DNA from: Alteromonas sp. a30
Lineage (GTDB): Bacteria; Pseudomonadota; Gammaproteobacteria; Enterobacterales; Alteromonadaceae
Length of the DNA: 64,000 nucleotides
Assembly: GCF_026788005.1 (NCBI RefSeq)
Contig: NZ_JABEPE010000001.1
Coordinates: 248,001 to 312,000, forward strand
Direction of reading: 5' to 3'
Numbering within the stretch: position 1 is the first letter of the stretch; each line of letters begins with the position of its first letter. The translations under genes were made by a program, and so were the position numbers. Shown here in pieces: positions 49,470 to 58,820 of the stretch. The notes under the pieces were generated by a model. That model saw only the letters and a list, made by a program, of their open reading frames with translations. It had not been told where the DNA came from and made no database searches.

Positions 49470-50231
49470 TTAGCCTACCCATGAAGAAATAATAAGCCAC
49501 AAAGAAGATTCATTTTCTACAGAGTTATAAAGAATGTAATTGTAGCGAAAATATGATTCAAAAATGATATATGCGAACAAAGCCATTGGGACATTAGTAA
49601 CCATATGATAGAAGAACTTATCTATTAGGTACTTTTTTATTTTTATCCATAGAACCTCAATTCTTCCTAATTTATGGTCCTCATATTTAGGGTACTGAGA
49701 CTTGAACAGTTCATTATCCAAAACCTCATGGTTATCTGACGCTCTAAGAATTGCATCGTAGTCCTTATCCAAACTTTCCAATGCATCAAAAAAATCAGCG
49801 TCCTTCTCTCTATTTTCATACTTGTTTTTTAATCTTCTTAATTTTTTGTACAGACTGTTTATATCTAAAGCGCATTGATGCAGACGAACTGCCCTTACAC
49901 CGTATGAAGCAGAGCTTTCTAATTGACTGAAAATTAAAATAAGAAGCGAGAGCATCACATTGGTAAACAAAATATAATTACCATTATACGATTCCAAATG
50001 ACTCAGAAAGAAATAGTCAAATAAGGAAAACAAAATCATGTAAGCGGAAAGTAGAGCTATTGATTTATATGAACGAACATTCTTTTCATTGAGTCTCCTA
50101 GAAGCAATAAACCTAGCTCGAGAAGTAGACCAAAGGCTATAATTTAACTGTTTATCAAATCCGCCTTGAGTGTACAAGGGAACCCCAATTGAAACCTTTT
50201 CCTGTCCTTTTTCATTAGAATCGCTTTTCAT
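49470..50231 (-). CDS. SLATT-domain membrane protein (orphan)
   Basis: A 253-residue membrane protein. SLWSTSRARFIASRRLN (about 32-48) followed by two membrane spans (about 57-77 and 85-104) matches the SLATT (SMODS/SLOG-associating two-TM effector) arrangement. After the helices a charged coiled-coil part (about 115-150, RLKNKYENREKD) and a third hydrophobic stretch (about 208-230) follow. The family is linked to nucleotide-signalled defence systems and is predicted to form membrane pores. No nucleotidyltransferase, SLOG or reverse transcriptase lies nearby. Low GC and lone position suggest acquired DNA. ATG at 50231 is used because AAGG precedes it. Confidence 0.72.
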   Translation of the reverse strand: MKSDSNEKGQEKVSIGVPLYTQGGFDKQLNYSLWSTSRARFIASRRLNEKNVRSYKSIALLSAYMILFSLFDYFFLSHLESYNGNYILFTNVMLSLLILIFSQLESSASYGVRAVRLHQCALDINSLYKKLRRLKNKYENREKDADFFDALESLDKDYDAILRASDNHEVLDNELFKSQYPKYEDHKLGRIEVLWIKIKKYLIDKFFYHMVTNVPMALFAYIIFESYFRYNYILYNSVENESSLWLIISSWVG

Positions 50232-50468
50232 AGATGCCTTTATAATCAACCAAAAAAATAAAATGGGTTAACTATACCACCTTAACAGAGGTGAAAACTC
50301 TAAATCTTATCTCTGAATAAAGTCATAACTTGCTCGTTCAAAACTTCAGCGATTACCTTACAAAGCTTATCTCTTTAGCATGTATGACATTCATAATTCG
50401 TTAAACTCTATATAAAATGTATTTCACTAAAGTTTTCTTAAAAAGTCACAATTTATATGTTGAACCAA

Positions 50469-51947
50469 CTACCCCCCACAATGATGCTTCAGAAAATCGC
50501 TATGACTTGGCAATTGCGAAACGGCTTTTCTCACGCGGGCTTCAATTTGTTGCAAGAATTGATTGAGGTCGTCATCGGACATGGTATCCACAATCGGGTG
50601 GTACGCTTCTGGTGTTAAGCCCTGCCCTAGCATGACTTGAATCCATGAGTTTTCTGCGAACAGTTCGTTAGGCACTTTGAACACGCGACCGCTTTCTTTG
50701 AACAGTTCAATGCGATGTTTTAGGGAGTCTGGTATCGACATGTTGCGACAATAGCGCCAAAACGGGGAATCTTTTCGTTCAGTTACGTAGTAATGCAGAA
50801 TGATGAAGTCGCGAATATTGAGCACTTCATGTTCGGTTTGCTGATTGAATTCGTTCACGCTGGCGTGTTCCACACCATGATAAGGGAACAACTGCATGAA
50901 TCGAATAATACTGCGCTGAATCAAGTGAATACTGGTGGATTCAAGCGGTTCTAAGAAGCCGCTCGACAAGCCGATGGCTAAACAGTTTTTATGCCAATGT
51001 TCACGGCGCTGGCCGGTACGAAAACGAATTAAGCGCGGTGTGGTAATTGGCTCGCCTTTTAAGTTATTGAGTAGGGTTTCTTGGGCGTTGTCATCGTCGA
51101 TATAACGACGACAATACACTAGGCCATTCCCCATACGGTGCTGCAACGGAATTTGCCACTGCCAGCCATAATCATGGGCAATAGAACGGGTGTAAGGCAC
51201 AGGCTCACCTTGCATTTCGGTTTGCACCGCCAAGGCGCTATCGCAAGGGAGCCAGTGTGTCCAGTCGTCGTAGCCCACATGCATTGCATCTTCAATCAGT
51301 AAAGCGCGAAAGCCGGTACAATCAATAAAGAAGTCGCCTTCAATACGCTGCCCAGATTCCAACGTTAAGGCATCAATAAAACCGTTTTCAGAATGCAAAC
51401 ACACTTGCTTAATTTTACCTTCCACGCGAGTTGCGCCGTTGGTTTCTGCCATTTTTCGCAAGAACTTAGCGTAAGCGCTGGCGTCTAAATGATAAGCATA
51501 GTTAATGCCGTTAGAGGGCAATACGGCAAAACGATTTTGTTGCGCAGCGACCAACTCAGGGCAATAGTCACCAAAGGGTTTGCTGATATTAAGCTGCTGC
51601 CCTTTTAGCCAAAAGTGCTGGAAACCAGCAGCCCATGTGTCTTGCCCCGTGATGCCAAAAGAGTGAATGTAGTCTTGGTCAATGTCTCGCCAATTTTCGA
51701 ATTTAATGCCGAGCTTAAACGTGGCATTGGTTTCACGCATAAATTCTTGTTCGTTGATACTCAACAACTTATGCAGGGTTAGCAATGGTGGAATGGTGGC
51801 TTCACCAACGCCAACCGTGCCAATTTCTTCCGATTCAACCAAAGTGACTTTAATGGCCTTACCTAATAGTTTTGAGAGCGATGCCGCTGTCATCCATCCT
51901 GCGGTGCCACCACCAGCAATAACCACATGTTTGACATGATTTTGCAT
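50469..51947 (-). CDS. flavin-dependent tryptophan halogenase family protein (second in operon)
   Basis: A 492-residue FADH2-dependent halogenase homologue. The FAD site GGGTAGWMTAASL (about 12-24) is followed by the catalytic Lys78 in TFKLGIKFENW, which aligns with PrnA Lys79. The halogenase motif GWQWQIP is present, as is FLEPLESTSIHL with the Glu equivalent to PrnA Glu346. The substrate is unknown; tryptophan is only the family name. It is the last gene of the TonB receptor operon, 15 bases after the cupin gene. Confidence 0.9.
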   Translation of the reverse strand: MQNHVKHVVIAGGGTAGWMTAASLSKLLGKAIKVTLVESEEIGTVGVGEATIPPLLTLHKLLSINEQEFMRETNATFKLGIKFENWRDIDQDYIHSFGITGQDTWAAGFQHFWLKGQQLNISKPFGDYCPELVAAQQNRFAVLPSNGINYAYHLDASAYAKFLRKMAETNGATRVEGKIKQVCLHSENGFIDALTLESGQRIEGDFFIDCTGFRALLIEDAMHVGYDDWTHWLPCDSALAVQTEMQGEPVPYTRSIAHDYGWQWQIPLQHRMGNGLVYCRRYIDDDNAQETLLNNLKGEPITTPRLIRFRTGQRREHWHKNCLAIGLSSGFLEPLESTSIHLIQRSIIRFMQLFPYHGVEHASVNEFNQQTEHEVLNIRDFIILHYYVTERKDSPFWRYCRNMSIPDSLKHRIELFKESGRVFKVPNELFAENSWIQVMLGQGLTPEAYHPIVDTMSDDDLNQFLQQIEARVRKAVSQLPSHSDFLKHHCGG

Positions 51948-51962
51948 TGTTAATTCGCCTCT

Positions 51963-53024
51963 TTACTTAATTCTTAATCGATTGTGCAAGCGTAGTTGCA
52001 GTTTTCGCGCTTGCTCCGCCGACAATCCTTCTTTTTGCCATGTTAAACCGGTTTGCATCGGCTCAGGTTGGTACGCCGCCGTTTTCTCTGCTTCGGGTTT
52101 ATCGGCATCATCGAACAGGTAATAATTGAATAACGCCTTCCATGCTTGCTTTTGTGAGGAAGGCAACGACTTCAGCCCTAATAACGCATGGGTTAACACA
52201 TCTGATGGCGAGCCCATATAAGCTGGCGTATTTCGCCACCAATAGTTAATAAGAGTATTAATGCCGGACAAACTCTCAACATGATGCCACCACATACTTG
52301 GCAAAAATAACGCATCGCCCGGAGCAAGTTCGGCGACAATGGCCTGTTGCATCGCCTGTTCAAATTTGGGGTAACGCGTTAAATCCGGGTGGTAGAAGTC
52401 CACCAAACTAATCGGTTGCCCTGCTGGGGTAATTTCAATTGGGCCGGGATAGAGCGCATCCACTAACTCTGGTGCAAATAAGGTAAAACGGCGTTTACCA
52501 GAAATGCAACACGCCAAATTTTGTGGAAAGTCGTAATGCGCGGCAATGCGGCTTTTGTTGCCTAACCATAAGCTAACAAGGGGTTCGAAGTTTTCTAACT
52601 GTGTCGGTAAATCGTTTTGCGCTCGAAAACCCGGCAAGAATTGATCCAGCAAGGTAGAGCCTAGGTAATACGTTGTGCCGGTTTTTGCTTTGCTTTCTTG
52701 CAAAACCAAAGACAACACATCGAATAAACCTTTGAAAGCAGCTTGGAAATTACCGCCCTGAAAACCGTCATCATAGAAAATTCGTCCTTGTGCTTCCGGC
52801 CCCGCTCGATACACGGTCACAGGCTCATCAGTACCAAAGCCCGCTAGGTAATCGAGCAACGCCACATCGCCCGATTGCGCTAATTTAACCACAGGCCAAT
52901 GCGACACCAAACCACGAATAACTAGAGGCTGGGTTTGCTCGTTCAATTGTAAAAACACGTCGTTGAAATCACTGGCGTCAACTTCTTGCACATTGGGCGC
53001 ATTCAATAACCAGTCAATCGTCAT
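51963..53024 (-). CDS. cupin-like (JmjC-type) domain protein
   Basis: A 353-residue protein of the cupin_8/JmjC-like oxygenase fold. The HxD...H iron motif is suggested by SRIAAHYDFPQN (His-x-Asp) with a later WWHHVESL. PLVIRGLVSHWPVVKLA is the typical N-terminal strand and GDALFLPSMWWHHV the core. Such proteins are Fe(II)/2-oxoglutarate hydroxylases, but the substrate is unknown. It is between SapC and the second halogenase in the operon. Confidence 0.85.
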   Translation of the reverse strand: MTIDWLLNAPNVQEVDASDFNDVFLQLNEQTQPLVIRGLVSHWPVVKLAQSGDVALLDYLAGFGTDEPVTVYRAGPEAQGRIFYDDGFQGGNFQAAFKGLFDVLSLVLQESKAKTGTTYYLGSTLLDQFLPGFRAQNDLPTQLENFEPLVSLWLGNKSRIAAHYDFPQNLACCISGKRRFTLFAPELVDALYPGPIEITPAGQPISLVDFYHPDLTRYPKFEQAMQQAIVAELAPGDALFLPSMWWHHVESLSGINTLINYWWRNTPAYMGSPSDVLTHALLGLKSLPSSQKQAWKALFNYYLFDDADKPEAEKTAAYQPEPMQTGLTWQKEGLSAEQARKLQLRLHNRLRIK

Positions 53025-53091
53025 AGTTTCTCCAGCTTGGCTTGTTGTCCAATCTAAATAATGCTTTGTAAGCCTTTAATCCTTTACATTG

Positions 53092-53829
53092 TTACGCCTT
53101 GAGCAAAGTCGCGTTTTTTCTGGCAATAAGATTAGAAAACTGCGATAGCGACGCCAACATCATATATACCGCCGACAAAAAGCCCTTTTCGTTCAGTTCA
53201 GCAAGCTTTTCAGCGCTGAGTTTGTACAATTTTTCTTCGTTGATAGTGTAATAACCTAGAAGCTGATGCGTTGTACCATCGTTCAATTCAATTTCCGCAG
53301 AAAAGCTTTCCACCAATTCGAGCTCAATCAATGCCGCTGAGAAGGCTTTATTTTGCTCCATGCCCAAGTGAATGCTTTCAAGCAAACTCGCCATTTTTTG
53401 CAAATACGGACTTTGTTCGCCTAAATCCATAAACAACGGTTCGCCTTGCTCTTGGCTCACCCGAGGGTTGTCTAAATCTATATGAACGACGCGCTGCTTT
53501 TCGTCGCTATCGGGAGTGGATTTAAACCCAATTGAAAAGGGTTGTCTGGCAATTAATGCGGGGATATATGGCGCATCCCAATGTGACTCTTGCAAAAACA
53601 AGTTTTCCCCTATTTCAAACCCCAAAACCACAACTGGATGAAACAGCCCTGATTGTCCATCGCGCTGGAAAACAATGGGGTAATGCGCCTGCACTGTTCG
53701 AAATTCGCCAACAAAACTCAAGCAAGCATTCACGCTGTCGCCATACTCGGCGCCTAACTGGCTACCATGACGCGTGTCGATTTTAATTTGTTTATGCTCA
53801 TCTGGGGTTAAAAGCACCGTGTTTGTCAT
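53092..53829 (-). CDS. SapC family protein
   Basis: A 245-residue SapC-family protein (the family named after the Campylobacter S-layer gene cluster; no S-layer evidence here). HYPIVFQRDGQSGLFHPVVVLGFEIGENLFLQ, WDAPYIPALIARQPFSIG and the C-terminal YKLSAEKLAELNEKGFLSAVYMMLASLSQF are the family core. ATG at 53829 is preferred over a TTG 24 bases upstream. Its role in the TonB-halogenase operon is unknown. Confidence 0.85.
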   Translation of the reverse strand: MTNTVLLTPDEHKQIKIDTRHGSQLGAEYGDSVNACLSFVGEFRTVQAHYPIVFQRDGQSGLFHPVVVLGFEIGENLFLQESHWDAPYIPALIARQPFSIGFKSTPDSDEKQRVVHIDLDNPRVSQEQGEPLFMDLGEQSPYLQKMASLLESIHLGMEQNKAFSAALIELELVESFSAEIELNDGTTHQLLGYYTINEEKLYKLSAEKLAELNEKGFLSAVYMMLASLSQFSNLIARKNATLLKA

Positions 53830-53882
53830 TCTTGTTCTCGTATTTAATTGCAACCTTAGTTGCCGGAATAATTATCACCAAC

Positions 53883-55451
53883 TCAACGCAGCGCTAACTG
53901 CTTAAGCCATTCTCTGTGCGTTGGCAGTGACTGTAATAAGTGTCGTGTTTGGTTGGCAACTTGTTTAAAACAGCGTTCAGCCTCTACCTGCATGGCCAAT
54001 TGTGCCGCATTGGCAGCATTATCCATAGGTAAAGCTAGCTTTTCTTGCTGCATGCCGTACCAAATATAGCGCCAACTGGCGGCAGGAAACATTTCCATCA
54101 TCATGGGTACATCGTGCAAATTCGGCCCGCTTTGTGCCCATAATTGCAAATTGTCTTGTAGCCAGTCGGAACAGGTTTCTATTGCTGTTTGCGCTCGCCA
54201 GTAGTCGCTGTCTCTGCGTGATGAAAGTACATAATGCAGTTTAATAAAATCGATGATTTTAGACCAATGATAGTGCATGGTGCTATTAAAGCGCTTAGCG
54301 ACGACAGCATTGGCTTGCACATCCGGCGTGATGTTGTCACTGATAAAATTCACGGCACTTTCAATTAGCGCAATGGCAGAAGCTTCCAGCGGCTCTAAAA
54401 ATCCGGCCGATAACCCTATCGCAACGCAGTTATGATGCCAAAACTGTGTACGCACTCCGGGTTGATACGCGATGGCTTTCGCCTCTATTTTTTCCAACTG
54501 TTTCAAAAAAGCGCCACTGCCCTGCGTGCTGTTTTCAACATGCTGGCGTAAACACTGTTCGGCCTCATCATCAGAGGTAAAGTGACTGGAATATACCAGG
54601 CCTATTCCACGTCGATTTTGCAAGCCTATGTCCCATGTCCAACCTTGACTATGTGCGGTTGAAAGCGTAGCTGAGGCAATAGGCGAATGTGCATTTTCGT
54701 AAGGTATTTGCAGTGCTAGCGCGCGATTATTAATTTGTGTGCTTTCGATGCTTTGCCACGGAATGTGGTAATGCTGCTCAATTAGCCGACCAGAAAACCC
54801 GGTGCAATCAATGAATAAATCGGCTTCAAAACGCTCGCCGCTGTCCGTCACAATGGCTTGAATAGGCGCGCTGCTATCACCAATTACCGAATCGATGGTG
54901 GCAAGTACATGGTTCACACCTAATTTAGCGGTGCCATGAGTCTGCAACAAACTAGCAAATTTTCCGGCATCAAGATGGTACCCGTAATTTAAAGCCGTGC
55001 TGTTTTCGCCTGCCTGCAAGGCTTTCGGCGCACGCTGCATATCGCTAACGCGGGCCTGCGCACTAACAGCATTAGCAAAACTAACCTCTTGTTGATAAGG
55101 CAACCAATATTGGGATAAATCCAGATGAGGATAGCCTTCTGGCAAGGTGAATGGATGATAGTAGCGATCGTTTTCTTGACCGGTTCGCCACGCATCAAAA
55201 CGAGATCCTTGTTTGAAAGCGGCATCACATTGCTTGAGGAATTCAGCTTCGCTCAAACCAATTTTATGTAGCGTTTGGCGCATGGAAGGCCATGTTCCCT
55301 CGCCAACACCAATACTAGGGATATTGGGTGATTCAACGAGGGTGACATGGATATTAAGACGTGGGCAGGCACGTAACAAACAGGCTGTTAACCAGCCTGC
55401 CGTGCCGCCACCGACCACCACAACCTGCGTGGCGTGTTGTTGATTACTCAT
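53883..55451 (-). CDS. flavin-dependent halogenase family protein (first in operon)
   Basis: A 522-residue homologue with GGGTAGWLTACLL, the catalytic Lys80 in AAFKQGSRFDAW, GWTWDIGLQNR in place of the usual WxWxIP, and GLSAGFLEPLEASAIAL with the catalytic Glu. The last proline of WxWxIP and the Ser after the Glu (here Ala) differ from the other halogenase in this operon, so activity or substrate may differ. It starts 7 bases after the TonB receptor gene. It shares its overall fold with the second halogenase, but sequence identity is modest. Confidence 0.9.
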   Translation of the reverse strand: MSNQQHATQVVVVGGGTAGWLTACLLRACPRLNIHVTLVESPNIPSIGVGEGTWPSMRQTLHKIGLSEAEFLKQCDAAFKQGSRFDAWRTGQENDRYYHPFTLPEGYPHLDLSQYWLPYQQEVSFANAVSAQARVSDMQRAPKALQAGENSTALNYGYHLDAGKFASLLQTHGTAKLGVNHVLATIDSVIGDSSAPIQAIVTDSGERFEADLFIDCTGFSGRLIEQHYHIPWQSIESTQINNRALALQIPYENAHSPIASATLSTAHSQGWTWDIGLQNRRGIGLVYSSHFTSDDEAEQCLRQHVENSTQGSGAFLKQLEKIEAKAIAYQPGVRTQFWHHNCVAIGLSAGFLEPLEASAIALIESAVNFISDNITPDVQANAVVAKRFNSTMHYHWSKIIDFIKLHYVLSSRRDSDYWRAQTAIETCSDWLQDNLQLWAQSGPNLHDVPMMMEMFPAASWRYIWYGMQQEKLALPMDNAANAAQLAMQVEAERCFKQVANQTRHLLQSLPTHREWLKQLALR

Positions 55452-55458
55452 GAAAGCA

Positions 55459-58440
55459 TTAGAACTTATAACGCATTCCTAAATGATAACGTGGTCCAGT
55501 TTGAGTCACGTTAAGAACTTGCTCTTCTGCACGACCATAACTTCTTGTGTACTCATCCGTCAAATTCAAGCCTTCGAAGAAGAAGGTTAAATGCTCGTCG
55601 TAATCATAGCTGATGGTGGCATCCCATTGACCGTAATCTTCGATGTAGGTTGGGTGCGAACCGGTTCCTTGATTCGTTGAATTCAGGAAGTCATCACGCC
55701 AGTTGTAAGCCACACGAATTTGCCAGCCATCTTTTTCATAGAAGCCGATAATGTTGGCAGAGTCACTTAAGCCTAATAGTGCGAATTGTTGCTCTAGGCT
55801 GAAGTTGTCGTAACTGATATCGCCATCAACAAATGTGGCGTTGAGAATGGCACCGAACCCGGTTTCACCAAATACATGCTGCAAGGCAATTTCCCAACCG
55901 TCGATTTTTGCTTCGCGTTGGTTAACTGGCACGGTGATGTCGAATACTGCTGCGCCATCTTCGCCATCAATACCGAAGATAGTGTCGCCATCAACGGTAT
56001 CTGGATAATTGGCAATAATGTATTCGCGGATAGCAACCACATCGTTGCCCACTGCTGCCAACGCTTCTTGATAACGAGGACCATTTGCAGGGTGCGCGAG
56101 GTTAAACACAGTTTCTTCAACAATGGATGTACCGATGAAATTCTTCACATCTTTTTCGTAATATCCTACGGCGAGGTAACTATCTTCGTTGTAATACCAC
56201 TCGAGGGTTAAATCGATGTTATCAGACTCAAACGGTTTCAAATTTGGATTACCACGAGAGCCTGTACCGCCATCAATACGCACTAAGGTGTTAACCGTTA
56301 GGCCACCTTGGATGTCGGCATAGCTTGGACGGGCAATGGTTTTGCTGTAAGACGCACGGAAAATGACGTCTTCATAAATTTCAATATCGAAATCGATGTT
56401 AGGTAGGAAGTTGTCGTATTCACCTTCTAACTGAGTGAAATCCTGATCACCGGTAGCAACAAGATTAAATTCGTTGGCGGACACCCAACCAATCCCGCTA
56501 TAGGTAGGCACCAAAGCGCGAGATTCTATATCTGTTTCTTCATAACGCGCACCAACGACTAAGTTAATTGGACGGTCATCCCACTCTGTTTCCATGTGCA
56601 ATTGTAAATAAACCGCTTTGGCTTCTTCTTCTACACGACGGTCGGTATCAAGAATGGATGAGGTACAGAAACCTGTTCCACAATCACCTAACCCTTCTAC
56701 TGGGTATAACTCTTCTGCGCGATCTCTTACATTGTGGAAATCAAACATGAAGAATTCATTTTGAAGCAAATCGTTGTCACTTCCCGGTAAATCAAAACGA
56801 TCACTTACCGTTGCCGCAGGCCAGAAGCTGTTGTCGAAATCACCTTCAACACCTACGCCACCCCAAGTATCACGTTGCACATTGGAGAATGCAGAGCGGT
56901 TTTTAGAATCAACAAAGCTTGCACCAAAGTCGATACTGCGGAAAAAGTCGTGTTCGAATACGTACTCACCGTTAATTTGGAATTGGTCAATTTCACTACG
57001 CATCATGGAATGACGGAATGAAGAGCCGGTCACGCGCATATCTTCTGGACGCAGCGAACCCCCTTCAGGATAACCTATTTCTAGAACCGGAAATTTCTCA
57101 CCAAAATACGCGGTTGTACTTGCACGAACAAATGCCGCAGTACTTAAGATGTTGTTACTACCAAATTCGCTGTCTGGGCGAGATTCAGCCGAGGAAGAGT
57201 GAAAATCAAACTCAAGCGTTAGGGCATCATTCGCTTGCCATTCAACATTAAAGCCTACCGATTTATTTTCATTTATCGTGGCGTAGTCCCCCGCGCCCAT
57301 CGCAATATCCGCAGGGTTTGCAGACGTATCTTCGCTATAAACTAGCGGCGACGCAATTGGGCCGTCCGTCCATTCACCCGTTGAAGGGCCGAAGTTAAAC
57401 CATGCAGACAAATCGTTGAACTGGGTATCAACTTGGTTTTCTGCATAAGTATAATCAAGCGTGGTGGTTAAGGTATCAATTGGGCGATATTGTAACGTCA
57501 ATTGACCATTAATACGGGTTCTTTGTACTTCTTCAAAGCGATACCCTAAGCTTTGCGGTACAGAGTAAATGGAATCTTCTGTTGGACGGTTGATATGACC
57601 AGAATCTGGGCCGCTTGGAATACCACCCCAATCACCGGTTCCCGCATCATAATTTTGGTCGGTAATACCCGGAAATGAGCGCCAGCCTGTGCCGACATTG
57701 GCTTGTTGGTTGCCGCTGTCACGCTTTTGATAACTGCCTGAAATAGCCACACCAAATTTCTCGTCATCGAAGGTATTACTATACAAACCAGACAACTCAG
57801 GTGTGATGTCTCTGTCTTTATCGCTCGATGAATCGTAAACCCCTTTTACACCGAACGTAGCTTTTAAACCCGGCGCTTGTAGTGGTTTGGTGGTGGTGAT
57901 GTTAATGGTTGAGCCTAAACCGCCTGTAGCAATATGCGCTTTACCGGTTTTGTATATTTCAACGCCAGCGACCCCTTCGGAGGCAATGTTTGAGAAGTCA
58001 TAAGAACGAGAAGAAGACGCAGAGGTCGCTTCTAAATTCGACGCAGGCATTTGGCGTCCGTTCAACGTAACCAAGTTGAAGTCGGGTCCAAAACCACGCA
58101 CCGTTACCTTGCTACCTTCACCGTTTTGGCGATCAATTGAAACACCAGTCACACGTTGTAAAGACTCAGCAAGGTTGGTATCTGGGAATTTCCCCATATC
58201 TTCGGCAGATATGGCTTCCATGACACCTTTGTAGTCGCGTTTAACTTCCATTGATTTGATCAAACTGCCCCGAATACCGGAAACACTGATCACTTCAACA
58301 TCATCTTGTAAACCGTTATTGTTAGCCTCCTGTGCGTCCTGCGCTTGTGCAGAAACTGTAAAAGCAACACCCATTAACATGGGAATAACAACAGCTAACG
58401 GCTTCTTCTGAAATCCAACATTCTTTTTTCTTGTGTACAC
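55459..58440 (-). CDS. TonB-dependent receptor
   Basis: An outer-membrane beta-barrel importer of about 993 residues. The signal peptide (about 1-34, VSAQAQ) is followed by the plug domain (about 50-180, SMEVKRDYKGVMEAISAEDMGKFPDTNLAESLQRVTGVSIDRQNGEGSKVTVRGFG) and the barrel ending in the terminal aromatic YKF. GTG at 58440 is preferred, with GAGG 5 bases before it; a TTG at 58455 is an alternative. A LacI-type operator lies 225 bases upstream, so it is probably regulated with the laminarin genes and may import beta-glucan fragments. It leads the halogenase operon. Confidence 0.95.
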   Translation of the reverse strand: MYTRKKNVGFQKKPLAVVIPMLMGVAFTVSAQAQDAQEANNNGLQDDVEVISVSGIRGSLIKSMEVKRDYKGVMEAISAEDMGKFPDTNLAESLQRVTGVSIDRQNGEGSKVTVRGFGPDFNLVTLNGRQMPASNLEATSASSSRSYDFSNIASEGVAGVEIYKTGKAHIATGGLGSTINITTTKPLQAPGLKATFGVKGVYDSSSDKDRDITPELSGLYSNTFDDEKFGVAISGSYQKRDSGNQQANVGTGWRSFPGITDQNYDAGTGDWGGIPSGPDSGHINRPTEDSIYSVPQSLGYRFEEVQRTRINGQLTLQYRPIDTLTTTLDYTYAENQVDTQFNDLSAWFNFGPSTGEWTDGPIASPLVYSEDTSANPADIAMGAGDYATINENKSVGFNVEWQANDALTLEFDFHSSSAESRPDSEFGSNNILSTAAFVRASTTAYFGEKFPVLEIGYPEGGSLRPEDMRVTGSSFRHSMMRSEIDQFQINGEYVFEHDFFRSIDFGASFVDSKNRSAFSNVQRDTWGGVGVEGDFDNSFWPAATVSDRFDLPGSDNDLLQNEFFMFDFHNVRDRAEELYPVEGLGDCGTGFCTSSILDTDRRVEEEAKAVYLQLHMETEWDDRPINLVVGARYEETDIESRALVPTYSGIGWVSANEFNLVATGDQDFTQLEGEYDNFLPNIDFDIEIYEDVIFRASYSKTIARPSYADIQGGLTVNTLVRIDGGTGSRGNPNLKPFESDNIDLTLEWYYNEDSYLAVGYYEKDVKNFIGTSIVEETVFNLAHPANGPRYQEALAAVGNDVVAIREYIIANYPDTVDGDTIFGIDGEDGAAVFDITVPVNQREAKIDGWEIALQHVFGETGFGAILNATFVDGDISYDNFSLEQQFALLGLSDSANIIGFYEKDGWQIRVAYNWRDDFLNSTNQGTGSHPTYIEDYGQWDATISYDYDEHLTFFFEGLNLTDEYTRSYGRAEEQVLNVTQTGPRYHLGMRYKF

Positions 58441-58664
58441 AATAACCTCAACCAATCCAAAGGTGTCAATGACTTGTAACCAACGCTAATTCAAATGGTT
58501 ACAAGGTGTAGATAGTCACGTCAATTATTGAATGTAGTCTTGAATCATCTTATTAACAATGCGAAGTCTTCAACCCGAAATATTCAAATATTGTTTTCAT
58601 TGATCAAGGCAACCAAATGAAAGTGTGACCATTTCACTAACATTTTGCTCTAAATGAAAGCAAA

Positions 58665-58682
58665 ATGTAAACGCTTACATTA
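58665..58682. promoter_or_regulatory. LacI-type operator before the TonB receptor
   Basis: AATGTAAACGCTTACATT is identical over 18 bases to the site before GH16 at 42273. Only the central two pairs break the symmetry. It lies 225 bases before the receptor start, which makes a long leader or an activating position possible. Confidence 0.78.
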
Positions 58683-58766
58683 GATGCTAATGCGCGAAAA
58701 GAATTCAGTCAACAAAAATTTAACATTTATTGCGGGGCAATGGCGGTGTCAGATTTGGGACAATAA

Positions 58767-58790
58767 AAAAGCTCCAATATAGGAGCTTTT
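58767..58790 (-). terminator. intrinsic terminator of the zwf-eda operon
   Basis: AAAAGCTCC pairs perfectly with GGAGCTTTT around a 6-base loop and runs into TTTTTT on the minus strand. It lies 30-55 bases beyond the eda stop. Confidence 0.9.
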
Positions 58791-58820
58791 GTAAAAAGAG
58801 ATGAATTGATACAACAAAAA

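Larger units (their letters stand above)
58441..58820. other. intergenic region with operator and terminator
   Basis: 380 bases between the TonB receptor and eda (both minus strand). It holds the promoter and LacI-type operator of the receptor and the terminator of the zwf-eda operon. No gene was found in it. Confidence 0.7.

Noticed and set aside
53883-55451. Loss of the catalytic lysine in the first halogenase
   Set aside because: The Arg in GSRFDAW looked like a replacement, but comparison with PrnA places the catalytic Lys four residues earlier (AAFK), and it is present.
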